From Symsagittifera roscoffensis (taxonomy: Eukaryota > Xenacoelomorpha > Acoela > Convolutidae): a DNA stretch of 64,000 bases. Location of the stretch: the NCBI RefSeq assembly GCF_963678635.1, contig NC_087062.1, forward strand, positions 95,907,705-95,971,704, in the 5' to 3' direction. Below are positions 23,023 through 33,181 of this stretch, one piece after another (the stretch's first letter is position 1; each line of letters begins with the position of its first letter). The position numbers and the translations under genes are program-made. The notes beneath the pieces were generated by a model, which did no database searches, had not been told where the DNA came from, and was given only the letters and a program-made list of their open reading frames with translations.

Positions 23023-24204
23023 CTTTTTTGTAATTCGTGATATCTAAAAGCCTTTGATTTGACCTTGGACTTGCAGTTTTATGTATTTCTTGTTTCTAAA
23101 GCAGTAATTCACTAAGTTTTGAATTTATGAGTTATGAGTCTTCAAATAACTTATCTATTTTCATTAATTGTTTTTTTTTTAATTCTTTGACTACTCTTTT
23201 ACTGTGCATTTGAGTGTCATTTTCGTCAGTCATAAAAATTTTTTTTTTGAAGTTTTTGATTCCTAAGATGAAGCTGAAACTTCAAAAACTAACTTCATTT
23301 GAGTAAAACTAAGTTTTCAAGGCTTAAATTAAGCATAAATAAGCTAATGTCAGCCTGCTCACTCGCTCGAAATTAGACGTGAAATCAAAAATTTTAAATC
23401 GGTTTTTCTCGACCTCAGGAAAATAATTTTGAAATTTTTTGATGTCGTTCGAATCACGACTGAAAGGGCTTTAATATGATATATTTCTCAACCCTGTCCA
23501 ATGATATTTGTGGTAGCTAATTTTGCGTGGAAAACAAAACTGAAACGCCCGAATACTAAAGTCTTGCACATTTTTAATGGTCGATTTTCAATGGTCGGAT
23601 CAATTAGCTACAAAATAAGTTAGCAAAATAAGTAATTCAAGGAATAGAAATTGGCACAGTTGCACAAATCTTCAGTGGCGCAATTATGAATAGCAGTCAA
23701 CTGTAAAACTTGAATTTCCGAGGACAGATTCTGAAGGTATCTTTTTTCAATCTTTTTTCTCTATTGACCGTTTTAAGGATACTTTTTGGTGTTTTACACT
23801 TTTTGTGTTCGCGAAATGCCGTTTCGTCTGTGTCTGATTTTTTCAGTTTTTCTAACCAACGCGATTGACTTAGACGAAAAGCTCAAAATAGTGCGTTAAC
23901 ATAACGTTAAATTTTAGCGTTGAATTTCTGGTGGAGGTTGGTCATTGAACAGCGATGTTAGCCTTTCCTCACATTTCGTCTAATTTTGTCTAAAAACTAA
24001 AAAAAGACTAGTTTTTCTCGACAGTGATCGAACCTTTCAATTTTTGTGATATCAAACCAAGTCCAATAGGGCTTTAATATCAGTGATTGGTATCAATTGC
24101 GAGACAAGTTTTTCTTTAAATTCAGTACTATTTCATTTTTTCTCATAGTGAGTGAAGTTTCTACAGTTCATTTGGTACAACCCGAAAGTCTCACAAGTTC
24201 AATT
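23023..24204. other. DDX42 3' flank (unit 2), noncoding
   Basis: Near-identical duplicate of 17668-18845, with a small extra GTTATGA near 23130 and different T-run lengths. No gene seen. Confidence 0.6.
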
Positions 24205-24259
24205 CTGGTCTATAGGCTTCGGCCTCTATCGACCAGCTCTTTCGTCGACGTCCATTTTG

Positions 24260-27085
24260 TCATTCCAAAAACGATGCGTCGTACATTTCGGACGCCCATA
24301 GTTTGTCAAGTCTTGCTTTGAATATGTTGACGTTCTCGCTCGATATTATTCTTTCAGGCAATGAGTTCCAGTCGTTAATGGCTGCGATAGTGAAGAAGTT
24401 TTGTCTTGCTGTTGTTTTGGTTTTCATCGTTAAAATTTTGTACGGGTTTCCTCGGGTGTCTCTTTCATTGATCGTAAACAGTCCGTCCGTTGCTGCGGCA
24501 TCGTACATTCCATTCAAAATTTTGAAGACTTCTATCATTCTTCCGCGCTTCCTTCTATACTCCAGCGTTGGCAGTTTCAGAGCTTTCAGTCTTTCCGGGT
24601 AACTAAATTTTTGTATGTTTGCGACCAGTCTTGTCGCCCGCCATTGAACGTTCTCAATCATGATCTTGTCCTTTTTCAGGTATGGGTTCCAACACTGATT
24701 TGCGTATTCCAGGTGCGTTCTCACTAGGGCTTTATATAGGGTTGTTAGTACCTCAGCGTTAAGATAGATGAAGCTTTTCCGTATTATCGCGACCATGCCG
24801 TTGGCCATCCTTGTTTTCTTGGCAATGTGCTCACGGAATAGTAGTCTCGAGTCAACTATAACCCCTAAGTCTTTCTCGTTTTGAACATTACTAAGGTATG
24901 TATTCCCATCCAAGGTGTAATTTCGTTCCGCTAGTTTTACCCTTCCCGTTAACGTGAGCGTATGGCATTTTGTCATGTTGAACTTCATAAGGCTACCATC
25001 AGCCCATTTCGAAATTACATTCAGATCATTTTGCAGTTCTTCATCTTCACCTAAAGCTGTGACTGATCTGTAGATTTTCGCATCATCTGCGTAGAGGAGC
25101 ATTTGGGATGTGATTCCATCCCCCATCGAGTTTATGTATATTAAGAACAGAATTGGTCCCAGTACAGACCCTTGTGGGACTCCTCTGATGACGGGTGCCC
25201 ATTCCGAAAAACTTTCGTTGACCACCACTCTTTGTTTTCTTTCTGTTAAGAATGAGGTAATCCATTCGAGTTTTTCCTCTGATCCCGTATCTCGAAATTG
25301 TGTTTAGTAGTCTTTTGTGGGGTACACTATCAAAGGCTTTTTGGAAGTCAATGTAGATGATATCTACCTCGTTACCTCTGTCCAGTTCTGCTGTTCAGTC
25401 GTCAAGTGCTCTCAGTAACTGTAGGGTCGTTGATCGCCCTGGTAAAAACCCGAATTGCTTGTCTGATATGATATTGTTGTTTTCTAAAAATCAAACAGGT
25501 GACGTCTGATCATTTTTTCCATAATTTTACAACAAATGGATGTCACGCTAATAGGTCTCTAATTGTTAGGATCACTTTTTGCGTCCTTCTTGTGAATTGC
25601 TGTTATATTTGCGCATTTCCAATCTTCTGGTATTTCACCTTTCTCCCAAGAACTTTGCATTAAACCACTCATCATTTCAGCTATTTCGTATCGGGATTCT
25701 CGCAATACCCGAGGGTGTACGTTATCTGACCCCGTTGATTTCGTAGTGTCTAGCGCATTGAGTTCATTTAGGATTGTCTCTTTGGAGATAAAGAGGTCAT
25801 CAGATAATTGATTTTCTTGGTAATCCACTACTTCCCGGCTGCCTGGTGTTTCAATCGTGAATACAGAACTGAAAAAGTTGACAAGAGTATCAGCTTTATC
25901 TTTGTCGGTCATGGCCCACTTGTTTGGTCCAATTTTGAGAGCCGGTATTATTTCGGTTGTTTTAATTTTCTTATTCACGTAGTTCCAGAACTTTTTAGGT
26001 TGGTGTTTGATGCTTTTGGATACATCTTCTTCGTGCTTTCGAACACATTGTCGTGTCAATTTCCTGACTTTGTTTCGAGCCGATGTGTAGTTTTCATAGT
26101 TTCTTTGCGACTTCTCTTTCTTGAAATCTTTCCAAGTTTTATGTTTATCTCGAAGTACATCTCTTACTTCGGAGCTCATTGGCAATTTGTGTTGCTTTAT
26201 CCGGATTTTCATTTTAGGTATAAATTTCTTGGTGGCAGAATCAAGAGTACTTTTGAATTTATTCCAATTTTGGTCAAGGGTTAGCAAACCTTCGTAAATA
26301 AGATTATTTTTTAAGTCAGACCTGAGTTCATCGTAGCTTCCTTTATTGTAATTTAGCCTCTCTTTGGAGCGCCTTGTTGTCCAAAGGTTGAATTTTGCGT
26401 GTAACAGTGTGTGGTCACCTTTCCCCAGTGGAGAGATGTATTCAATGGAAGATGGTTCTAAGGTTTTATCAGTTAATAAGAGGTCTAGGAGTGACGGTTC
26501 ATTATGTTTGGTCACGCGTGTTGGTCTGTCAACATGTTGGTCGAGATAAGAATCTCTGACCGCCTCAATGAAATGGTGTTCTTTGCTGTTTTCGTCGTGA
26601 TTCGTGCTCAAATATTTCCAGTCTATATCTCGGAAGTTCATGTCTCCCAGCACAATGTATCTAGATCGACTTGATCCTATTTTTCTTAAAAAATTGTTGA
26701 GGTTGGAGTTGTTTTCGTGAGTTGATGATGGGCTCCGATATGTCGAGGCGATGACAACTTCTACCTCCGTTAAAATCAAGTTAAACACTTGCAGTTCCTC
26801 GAATCCAGAGTCATCGTCTGTTTCTTTATATTGGATGTTTTTACGAATGTAAAGTAGCATGCCTCTGCCTTTTTCATTCGGATTCATGTTTTTGTGTTTT
26901 AAGTTGTAGCAATCAAGTTTGTGCCAAATTGGGTTCCATATGTTTACAGAATTCTTAGGTTTAGCTTCTGTAAGAGCAATAACGTGCGGTAACAGGTTTG
27001 TTTGATGTATTAGCGTTTGTAACTCTATGAACTTTTCAGGGTTTAGGGTGTCTACATTCCCGAACCAGAGCTCAAAAAGTTCTCT
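24260..27085 (-). pseudogene. LINE ORF2: endonuclease-reverse transcriptase (broken)
   Basis: Read on the minus strand, the frame opens near 27085, overlapping the end of ORF1. It gives an apurinic-type endonuclease (ALTEAKPK at the start, then YIVLGDMNFRDIDW, then GDHTLLHAKF) and the linker up to NALDTTKSTGSDNVHPRVL and WKCANITAIHKKD of the RT. A TAG stop interrupts at about 25559, where the family has a conserved RPIS block, and the frame then shifts several times until 25228. From there the palm (GVPQGSVLGP, YADD) and thumb run open to 24260. Cannot make a full protein as it stands. Confidence 0.85.
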
Positions 27086-28051
27086 GTTTCCGGCGTTGTT
27101 CTTTGCATCATTGTTATCTCCCTTTTCTTTACTCTGATTATCTTGTTCCCTCTGACAATGTGAATGAAGTTGCCGGGTTCCTCTGCTGTTAAGTTTTTTG
27201 CTCGCTGCACTAGGAAGCGGACATTTTCCCTCTCTTTCATGCTCCTGTCTGGAGTGATTCTCAGGTGTTTTAGCTCATCCTTGGCATACTTCAATTTTGT
27301 CAGATTTTTCATCATGTGTTCAGCATCATCCTGTGTTTCCAGTGTGATTCTCAATGGTCTTGGCCTCGTTTCGTTTTCGTGGTCCTCATATAATTTGCCA
27401 AGTCTAGTGCAATTTTTAACTATTATTGGTTCAATTTCTATGCTTGCGCATAGCTCACGGATTAATGACATGTCTTCATTCTGTCGCAGTTTCGGTTCGG
27501 TTGATTTACTTTCCGGTGCTTTGTGTATGATTAGATTTCGTTTTCTTCTTAAATCTTCTTCCTCTTCTCTTTTTTGCTCAGCTCCAGCTTCAAGGATTAT
27601 GTCTTTCAGAGGTTTAGTGACATTTAGTTCTATCTTCCAGGGATTTGCATTCGATCCCATTGTTGGCTGTGCTTTGTTTTTTGTTCCATTCATGAAGTAA
27701 TAAAAATCCTCCATTAGAGTTTTCACAGAATCAACAGTTTTATCCAGATCGGTCCTCATTTTGGATATGTCCTGATGTGTTTTTGGAGTCGCTGCGTCTT
27801 TCATTAGGTTCTTTACATCCTCTGTACAATTGTCGCAGCACCATATTCTTTTAGATTTCGACATGTAATCATAAACTGCCGTTGGCATTTTCAAACATTT
27901 TGCACAAATGTTTTGCACAGTTATCGCACTCCAATACTTGATCCAAGGGATCTCCGTAGTTTTTTCTACAGGTTACACACGTCCAGGCCTCATCAACCTG
28001 TGATTTATTTGTGTTTTTCTGTGTACGGTTACTCATTTTTAAAGACTTCAC
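27052..28051 (-). pseudogene. LINE ORF1: PHD-type zinc finger protein (frameshifted)
   Basis: The frame from 28051 gives WTCVTCRKNYGD and LECDNCAKH; the frame from 27918 gives ICAKCLKM, then IWCCDNCTED. Together they hold the cysteine spacing of a PHD-like finger (CxxC...CxxC...CxxC...CxxC), split by a frame change near 27905. A Lys/Glu-rich region and an RRM-like basic domain (LIIHKAPES, RPLRITLE, LRITPDRSMKERENVRF) follow. PHD-carrying ORF1 proteins are known from CR1-group LINEs. Role: RNA binding and chaperoning of the LINE ribonucleoprotein. Confidence 0.72.
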
Positions 28052-28245
28052 CTAGGCCGCTCCAGAACAACTTAGTTCCAGGTAGCTACCAGAGTAAAAT
28101 CTATAAAAAAAAAGAGTTTCTAACCTTACTGTTTCTTGCTTTTCTTATTCTTCTTCTTGTTCTTCTTTTGTTTTTGAGACCTGCTTCTTTTCGTGTTCGT
28201 TCTATCGCTTCTTTTATTCGACTTTCTTTTTCTAAATAGGGGTCT

Positions 28246-28788
28246 TTACTTCTTCACAAGGGACTCGAGGTTTATAAATCGTTTTAATATGGTTTCAAGG
28301 AACTTTATTTCCAATATAGTTGAGGGGTGGATTTTCTGGAGGTTGGATTGGTACCACCACTCGTTTTGTTTCCTTCTGGAGATTAGCTTTTTTCCGGCTG
28401 GTATTACGAGAATGTCCAGCTTTCGTAGATCCTCGAAGATATTTCTCGTGCCTTCCCTTTGGCAATATATAATTGCCTTGATTCTCCAACTATGCTTTCT
28501 GAGTGTTTTGATTAGGTTCGGGACTGTTTCTGCTTTCTTGTTGTTGAGTCGATGTTTGGTGATCGTGTTATTCAGCACGTCGTGCCAAAGGATTATCTCT
28601 TTTTTGTTCCTGAGTGATCCCTTTTCCAGGAGAAAGTCGAGATTCAGGACGTTATGGATTGATTTGGGATTGAGACTCAGTCCTTTCGTTGCAAAACTGA
28701 TTCGGGACAATACTCTCTTCAATTTATTCGAGGCTACTTCGGTTGAGGCTTTGAGGGAACTGGCTCCAATTATATACACCATTAACAA
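28246..28788 (-). CDS. SGNH-hydrolase-like ORF upstream of LINE ORF1
   Basis: An intact 180-aa frame at the 5' side of the LINE. It has a short hydrophobic start with GASSLK (residues 8-13), resembling the nucleophile block of SGNH esterases, and LWHDVLNNT (67-75), resembling the later Asn-containing block, followed by IKAIIYCQREG and LVIPAGKKL. Esterase-like domains are known in some CR1 ORF1 proteins, where they are fused to ORF1; here the frame is separate and lies about 195 bp upstream. Function is inferred from the motif pattern only. A host gene fragment caught by the LINE remains possible. Confidence 0.5.
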   Translation of the reverse strand: MLMVYIIGASSLKASTEVASNKLKRVLSRISFATKGLSLNPKSIHNVLNLDFLLEKGSLRNKKEIILWHDVLNNTITKHRLNNKKAETVPNLIKTLRKHSWRIKAIIYCQREGTRNIFEDLRKLDILVIPAGKKLISRRKQNEWWYQSNLQKIHPSTILEIKFLETILKRFINLESLVKK

Positions 28789-28833
28789 TCTTCACCCACG
28801 AAGCTAGAGGCGTGGGGCTTGTTAATAGTGTAT
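28774..28833. repeat. Imperfect inverted repeat at LINE 5' edge
   Basis: ATACACCATTAACAA...CACCCACG (28774-28800) pairs with CGTGGGGCTTGTTAATAGTGTAT (28811-28833) around a 10-base loop. It starts just outside the SGNH-like ORF and may mark the element's 5' end or a regulatory stem. Confidence 0.55.
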
Positions 28834-28997
28834 CGATTCAGTCCTCTAGCTCAGATTATCTGAAATTACACGGTTTGTGAATTTGAAATGGACAAGCTAT
28901 TTTATAAGTTTATCACAACAATTAGGCTAAATAACAATTTTTGGAAATAACAATTGTTGACATCAGAAAGTTTGAGCTGTATGGAGTTCTAAAGTGG

Positions 28998-29093
28998 CTT
29001 GCAATCAGACGCGGATCTAATATTTTCTCGAAGAGGCGGATTTTTGGAAATCAATTACATCAGGAAAATATTAGATCCGTGGCTGATTGCAAG
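28998..29093. mobile_element. 30-bp inverted-repeat hairpin element
   Basis: The arms CTTGCAATCAG...GATCTAATATTTTC (28998-29027) and their inverse (29064-29093) agree at 28 of 30 positions, with a 36-base loop. This suggests a very short MITE or the fused ends of one. The CGGATCTA core resembles the hAT-like ends seen at 44392. Confidence 0.65.
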
Positions 29094-30911
29094 CGTCGTT
29101 TTCTTAGTGTCGTTTTTTTCTGCTTGATTTGATAAAAAAGATTCGAACGAAAAACTCGAGTCTAGGCATATTTGACAGTCATAGTATAAAATGCAATTTT
29201 TTCAACAGTTTTTCGAGAAAGCTGACCAGAAAACCCCAAAAAAAAAATGAAATTTTTGCGGACGTTTGAAATTTTGGATTCCCAATGGGCGCTGAAAAAG
29301 TCTGAAAACTTCTTCAACTTGAGTAAAACTAAGTTTTCACTGTGTAAATTTAGCTGAAATATGCTATTGTACGCCTGCTCGCTTGCTTTATCCACTCGAA
29401 ATTAGACTAAAAATCAGAAATGTTAAAAAATGTTTTTCTCGATACAAGGACAACTTTTTGAAAATTTCTTAATCTCATTTGAATCACGATTGACAGGGCG
29501 TCAATTTGATATGTCACTCGATCCATTCCGGTGATTTTTTTTCTGTTCCTGATTTTGGTTCCTGAACTTTAGAGCTTTCATATGATATAACCCTCAACTT
29601 TCTCCGAGAATTGTTTGTGGTAGCTGATTTGGCGTGGAAAACAAAAAAAGAAAGAAAAACTAAAACACCCCCGAATACAAAGTTCCTCCGCATTTTCAAT
29701 GGGCGGAACAAAAAGCAGTCCAAAAAAACTTTTTCACGACCGTTTTGGATCAAAATTGGTGTAATTTTTTGGCCCTTGCTCATTCTTCAAGTTTCAGCGC
29801 TCGCTCTTTGGTGCAATTTGGCATCTTCAAAAAGTTTTAGGGTTAGTCCTTCAAAAATGATTTTGTCAAATAACCCGTTGGGTTGTCAGGGTCGAATCCC
29901 TGTAAAAGCGGTGTCTGTGCCCCCCTCCCCCATTAAATCCGGTACTGTCTGAAATGATAGAAAAGCTTTAAGTGTTAGTGAACGAATTGAAGAAATTTTT
30001 GTCCCGATCACTTAAATGGGGGAGGAAAAAGTTATCGGGTGTTTAGGTTTTTTACTTTTACAGATACTGCACATAATCATTATAATTGGTCGAGTGATAT
30101 CTCATATTAAAGTGTTTCAAGTCGATTAAGTAATTTTTTGATGCAAAATGTTGCTTAAGTCTTGAAAAACCTAATTTAATCCAGGAAAACAAGTGCATGA
30201 AGCTTCATTTAGCGCTTCCGGTTCCATAAAAAGTTTTCCATAACTTAAATTTTTGTGTTTTTCATTTTATGAAGACAGCTGTAGTAGCTCTTATAGTTCG
30301 TCGTCCTACTCATTGCATCGCGCACAAAAAAAACGGTACACGTTTGGAACGAAAACGAAACTATTTAAATCATTGTGGTCGCAATTTGAAGGGCTGCTTG
30401 CACAATAACCGGCTATTCTTGTTTTTGTTTTTTGTATGCCTCAGAACTCATTTTTTCATTTTCGCATTTTGACTTTTGATTTTGCGTTCAAGGTCTCTCT
30501 CCTTGTAAATTAAGCTCGTCGATAACGAAAAACGATCGATAACACGGGGTACGAAATTCACGAATGACTTTTCGTTTAAGAGTGGATTTTAATTTAAATG
30601 ACTAGCGTTATAAAAAAAAATTAAATTTTCTCAAATTGTGATATTTTTTTGAAAAAGGTTTCACTCATAAAAAATTCATGAAATTCAAAGAGCTGTAAGG
30701 TGTTATATACTTTTTCCTTGAAACTGTCTGTTGGCTGTTTTTCTTTGCTTTATTTCTTTGCAGTTTGAGTCGACAGAAAGGGATTTATTGTGATATATCT
30801 CTCGACCCTATCTGACGTTAATTAAAGAATCCAGCATTTATGAGGGAAAATTACCAAATTCTTACTCACTCCGCTAAAAAGCTAACTGTTGCTGTTTTGG
30901 TTTCAGGTAAA
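29094..30911. other. Intergenic region before QRSL1
   Basis: No gene seen. Repeat family C covers about 29290-29720 and a hAT-like MITE fragment lies at 29868-29946. A TTGCACAATAACCGGCTATTCTTG phrase is near 30400-30423, and a family A fragment near 30720. The TTTTGGTTTCAG acceptor at 30895-30906 lies 5 nt before the QRSL1 ATG. Confidence 0.5.
29868..29946. mobile_element. hAT-like MITE fragment, copy 1
   Basis: Carries TAACCCGTTGGGTTGTCAGG, GTCGAATCCCTG and GCCCCCCTCCCCCATTAAAT. The order and wording match copies at 36950-37033 and 44748-44861. Confidence 0.5.
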
Positions 30912-32618
30912 ATGTCTTTAGCTGCAAAATTGAAAGCTGTCGAACATTTTCTGCCATCGAATGTCATCAAGCAAATCAAAACATCTTCTTTTTTGAATGC
31001 AATCACACATATAAACGAAGTATATGACCATAGTTTTGTGCCATATCTTCTTAAAGATAACTTTGCGGCAAAAGGAATGCCGCTAACTTGCGCATCAGCT
31101 GCATTACGTAATTTTGTCAGTCCTTACGATGCAACAGTTGTAACTAGGTTACGTAATCAGGGCTATGATGCAATTGGCCGAACGAATATGGATGAGTTCG
31201 CAATGGGGTCTGGCTCTGTTGAAAGTATTTATGGTCCGGTACGGAATCCATGGACGGTCTTGAATTTAAACCAAAATCAAACTCATGAAGATTTTATTAT
31301 CGCCGGCGGAAGCAGTGGCGGTAGCGCTGCAGCGGTTGCCGCAAATTTAGCCCCATTTGCCGTGGGCTCCGATACAGGAGGTTCAATTAGATTACCGGCA
31401 GCTTTTTGTGGCGTGTTGGGTTTCAAACCCTCGTACGGCCTAGTTAGTCGACATGGCTTGGTGTCTATGGCTAATGCATTCGACACACCCGGGCTGTTCT
31501 CAAGAAGTACAGAAATAATTGAAGAGATTTTCAAGGTGTGACTTAGAACTGATTCTTGATGACAGTTTTTCTTGATGCGTATGAAGTTTTTCATAAAATT
31601 TCTTCAACTGTGAATTTTTGTGGAAGTTGCTTCGCTTAAGAAAGCGTTTGCCAAAATTTTGAAGGGTTATTTTGTAGCTGCAGTTGAAGTAGACATGCAA
31701 AGAGAAGGTGAAAAAAAAGGGGTTTATACTAAGTGAATAATTTATATATAAATAGTGAATACAGAATCAGTTCTTCCAAATTGAGGTTCTGCTCAGATTT
31801 TGATCTCTGAGGGCGACTGCCCATACGATGCAACATGTGACACTTCTATTCTCATACCGCCCAACGAATCCAATTCAACAGCGCCGCTAAGAATCGGAAT
31901 CCCTGAAGAATACCACGTGGAAGGCCTATCCGATGAAATTTGCCAAGTTTGGGATGAGTTTGCAATTGAGTTGAAGAATAAACTGAACTGGGAAGTTGTG
32001 AAATGTTCGCTGCCTTTAACCAGACATGTCATCCCGTGTTATTCGGTTTTAGTAGCTGCTGACGTCGCTTCGAACATGGCAAGATACGATGGAATCGAAT
32101 TCGGATCTCGAATTGACGAAAACGATATTCTTGATGGTTGCACTAATGTGTACAAAGAAACGAGGACTCGGTTTTTAGGAGATACCGTAAAAAGAAGAAT
32201 TTTATCTGGAAATTACTTTTCATTGAAGAGTAATTTAGACGATTTTTACGTAAAAGCTCTGAAAGTGAGAAGAATCGTATTTAACGAGTTCGAAAATTGC
32301 TTTGTGTCGAATAAGCTCGATGCGTTGTTGACACCGGTGACATTAGACGTTGCTCCTAGATACTCGGAGTTTGTTCAGAAAGACATGCACAAACAATCAG
32401 AATTACAGGATGTTTTGACTTGTTCTGCAAATCTAGGAGGGGTTCCTGCTTGTTCTTTTCCGGTCAAGATGTCTCAAAAGGCTAAGTTACCAATTTCGCT
32501 TCAGCTTATGAGCCGTTTTGGAAACGACATGTTGCTGTTAGAAACTGTGAAAAAGGTTTCGAAATTGACTAATTTTGATTATACTGAATTAGATGAAGCA
32601 ATTATAAGTTACAATTAA
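30912..32618 (+). CDS. QRSL1: Glutamyl-tRNA(Gln) amidotransferase subunit A, mitochondrial
   Basis: GatA subunit of the mitochondrial GatCAB complex, which converts Glu-tRNA(Gln) to Gln-tRNA(Gln). Two exons, 30912-31535 and 31797-32618 (GT-AG, phase 0), give 481 aa. The amidase-signature catalytic triad is visible: Lys48 (YLLKDNF), Ser134 (GGSSGGSAAA) and Ser158 (GSDTGGSIRLPA), with the usual 24-residue spacing between the serines. NMDEFAMGSGS, GFKPSYGLVSRHGL and, in exon 2, EVASNMAR-like DVASNMARYDG and RRILSGNYF are GatA-specific. The region before Lys48 is about 28 residues shorter than in human QRSL1. The start is chosen because a strong acceptor (AG at 30905-30906) sits just upstream; an in-frame ATG at 30840 would precede it. 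Only one intron, unlike its neighbours. Confidence 0.93.
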
Positions 32619-33181
32619 CATAATTAAACAAGGGTAGTCCGTTGCGGTGCAAGTCGCACAAAATTTTCCGCCAGAACGATTAAAGCAAGGAAATTCAAGA
32701 AACTAGATAGTTTTTGGAAATCCGAAATATATATTTTTTCAATTTTTTTAAAATAGATTTGCCAAGCTTTTTTTTTCAGTAAGAGACGACTGAATTATTT
32801 CCAAAAGTGCAAAATTTTGAGTTGATAATAGCTAATTTTGTGTCAAAATTGCATCTATATTAAGTTGAGAGCTCAGTGTCATTCGTAAATTTCGGGCCAT
32901 TAAGTCTGAAAAGCAGAAAAAAAAATTTTTGGAATCCGAGTCACGACAGGGACTTTAATATGATAGCACACTTGACTACTTACGAGCTTTTTGAGCTAAG
33001 CAAAATCGGTAGGAAGGAAACAATCCATAGTGCTTATAGCTAATCCATAGTTCCTTCCGGTGACTTTGGAATTTCAGTCACCATAGTTTCATCCGGTCAC
33101 TACCGAGAAAAGAGAGATTGAAAAGTTTGCATTTATTTGATTTTCAGATTCAGCTTTGATAAACTCCAGAACCATTCTCAA
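32619..33181. other. Short QRSL1-IK intergenic region
   Basis: About 560 bp. Contains a fragment of repeat family C (GAGTCACGACAGGGACTTTAATATGATA near 32938), a short hairpin with GGAAGGAA/TTCCTTCC arms near 33012-33058, and a TTTGATTTTCAG acceptor (AG at 33146-33147) 34 nt before the IK ATG. No AATAAA is evident. Confidence 0.5.

Larger units (their letters stand above)
20338..25697. repeat. Tandem duplication unit 2 (~5.36 kb)
   Basis: Second copy of 14981-20337. It carries a headless DDX42 (partial exon 5 to exon 9), the 3' flank and the 3' part of the LINE. At its right end the LINE simply continues, which shows that the unpaired LINE 5' half (25698-28.8 kb) is the original context and that unit 1 ends at a truncated LINE. 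Confidence 0.92.
24205..28833 (-). mobile_element. CR1-like LINE, near full length, degraded
   Basis: Minus-strand element read from about 28833 to 24205. In order it has a possible 5' inverted-repeat hairpin, an SGNH-like leader ORF (28788-28246), ORF1 with a PHD finger and a basic RNA-binding-like part (28051-27052), ORF2 with endonuclease and reverse transcriptase (about 27085-24260), and a 3' stem-loop (24205-24236). An in-frame TAG near 25560 and frame changes at 25230-25560 break ORF2; the same lesions are in unit 1, so they predate the duplication. The RT motifs place it near CR1/L2-type LINEs. Confidence 0.82.

Noticed and set aside
25808-26284. Plus-strand frame of 158 codons
   Set aside because: Exact antisense of LINE ORF2 endonuclease/linker sequence.
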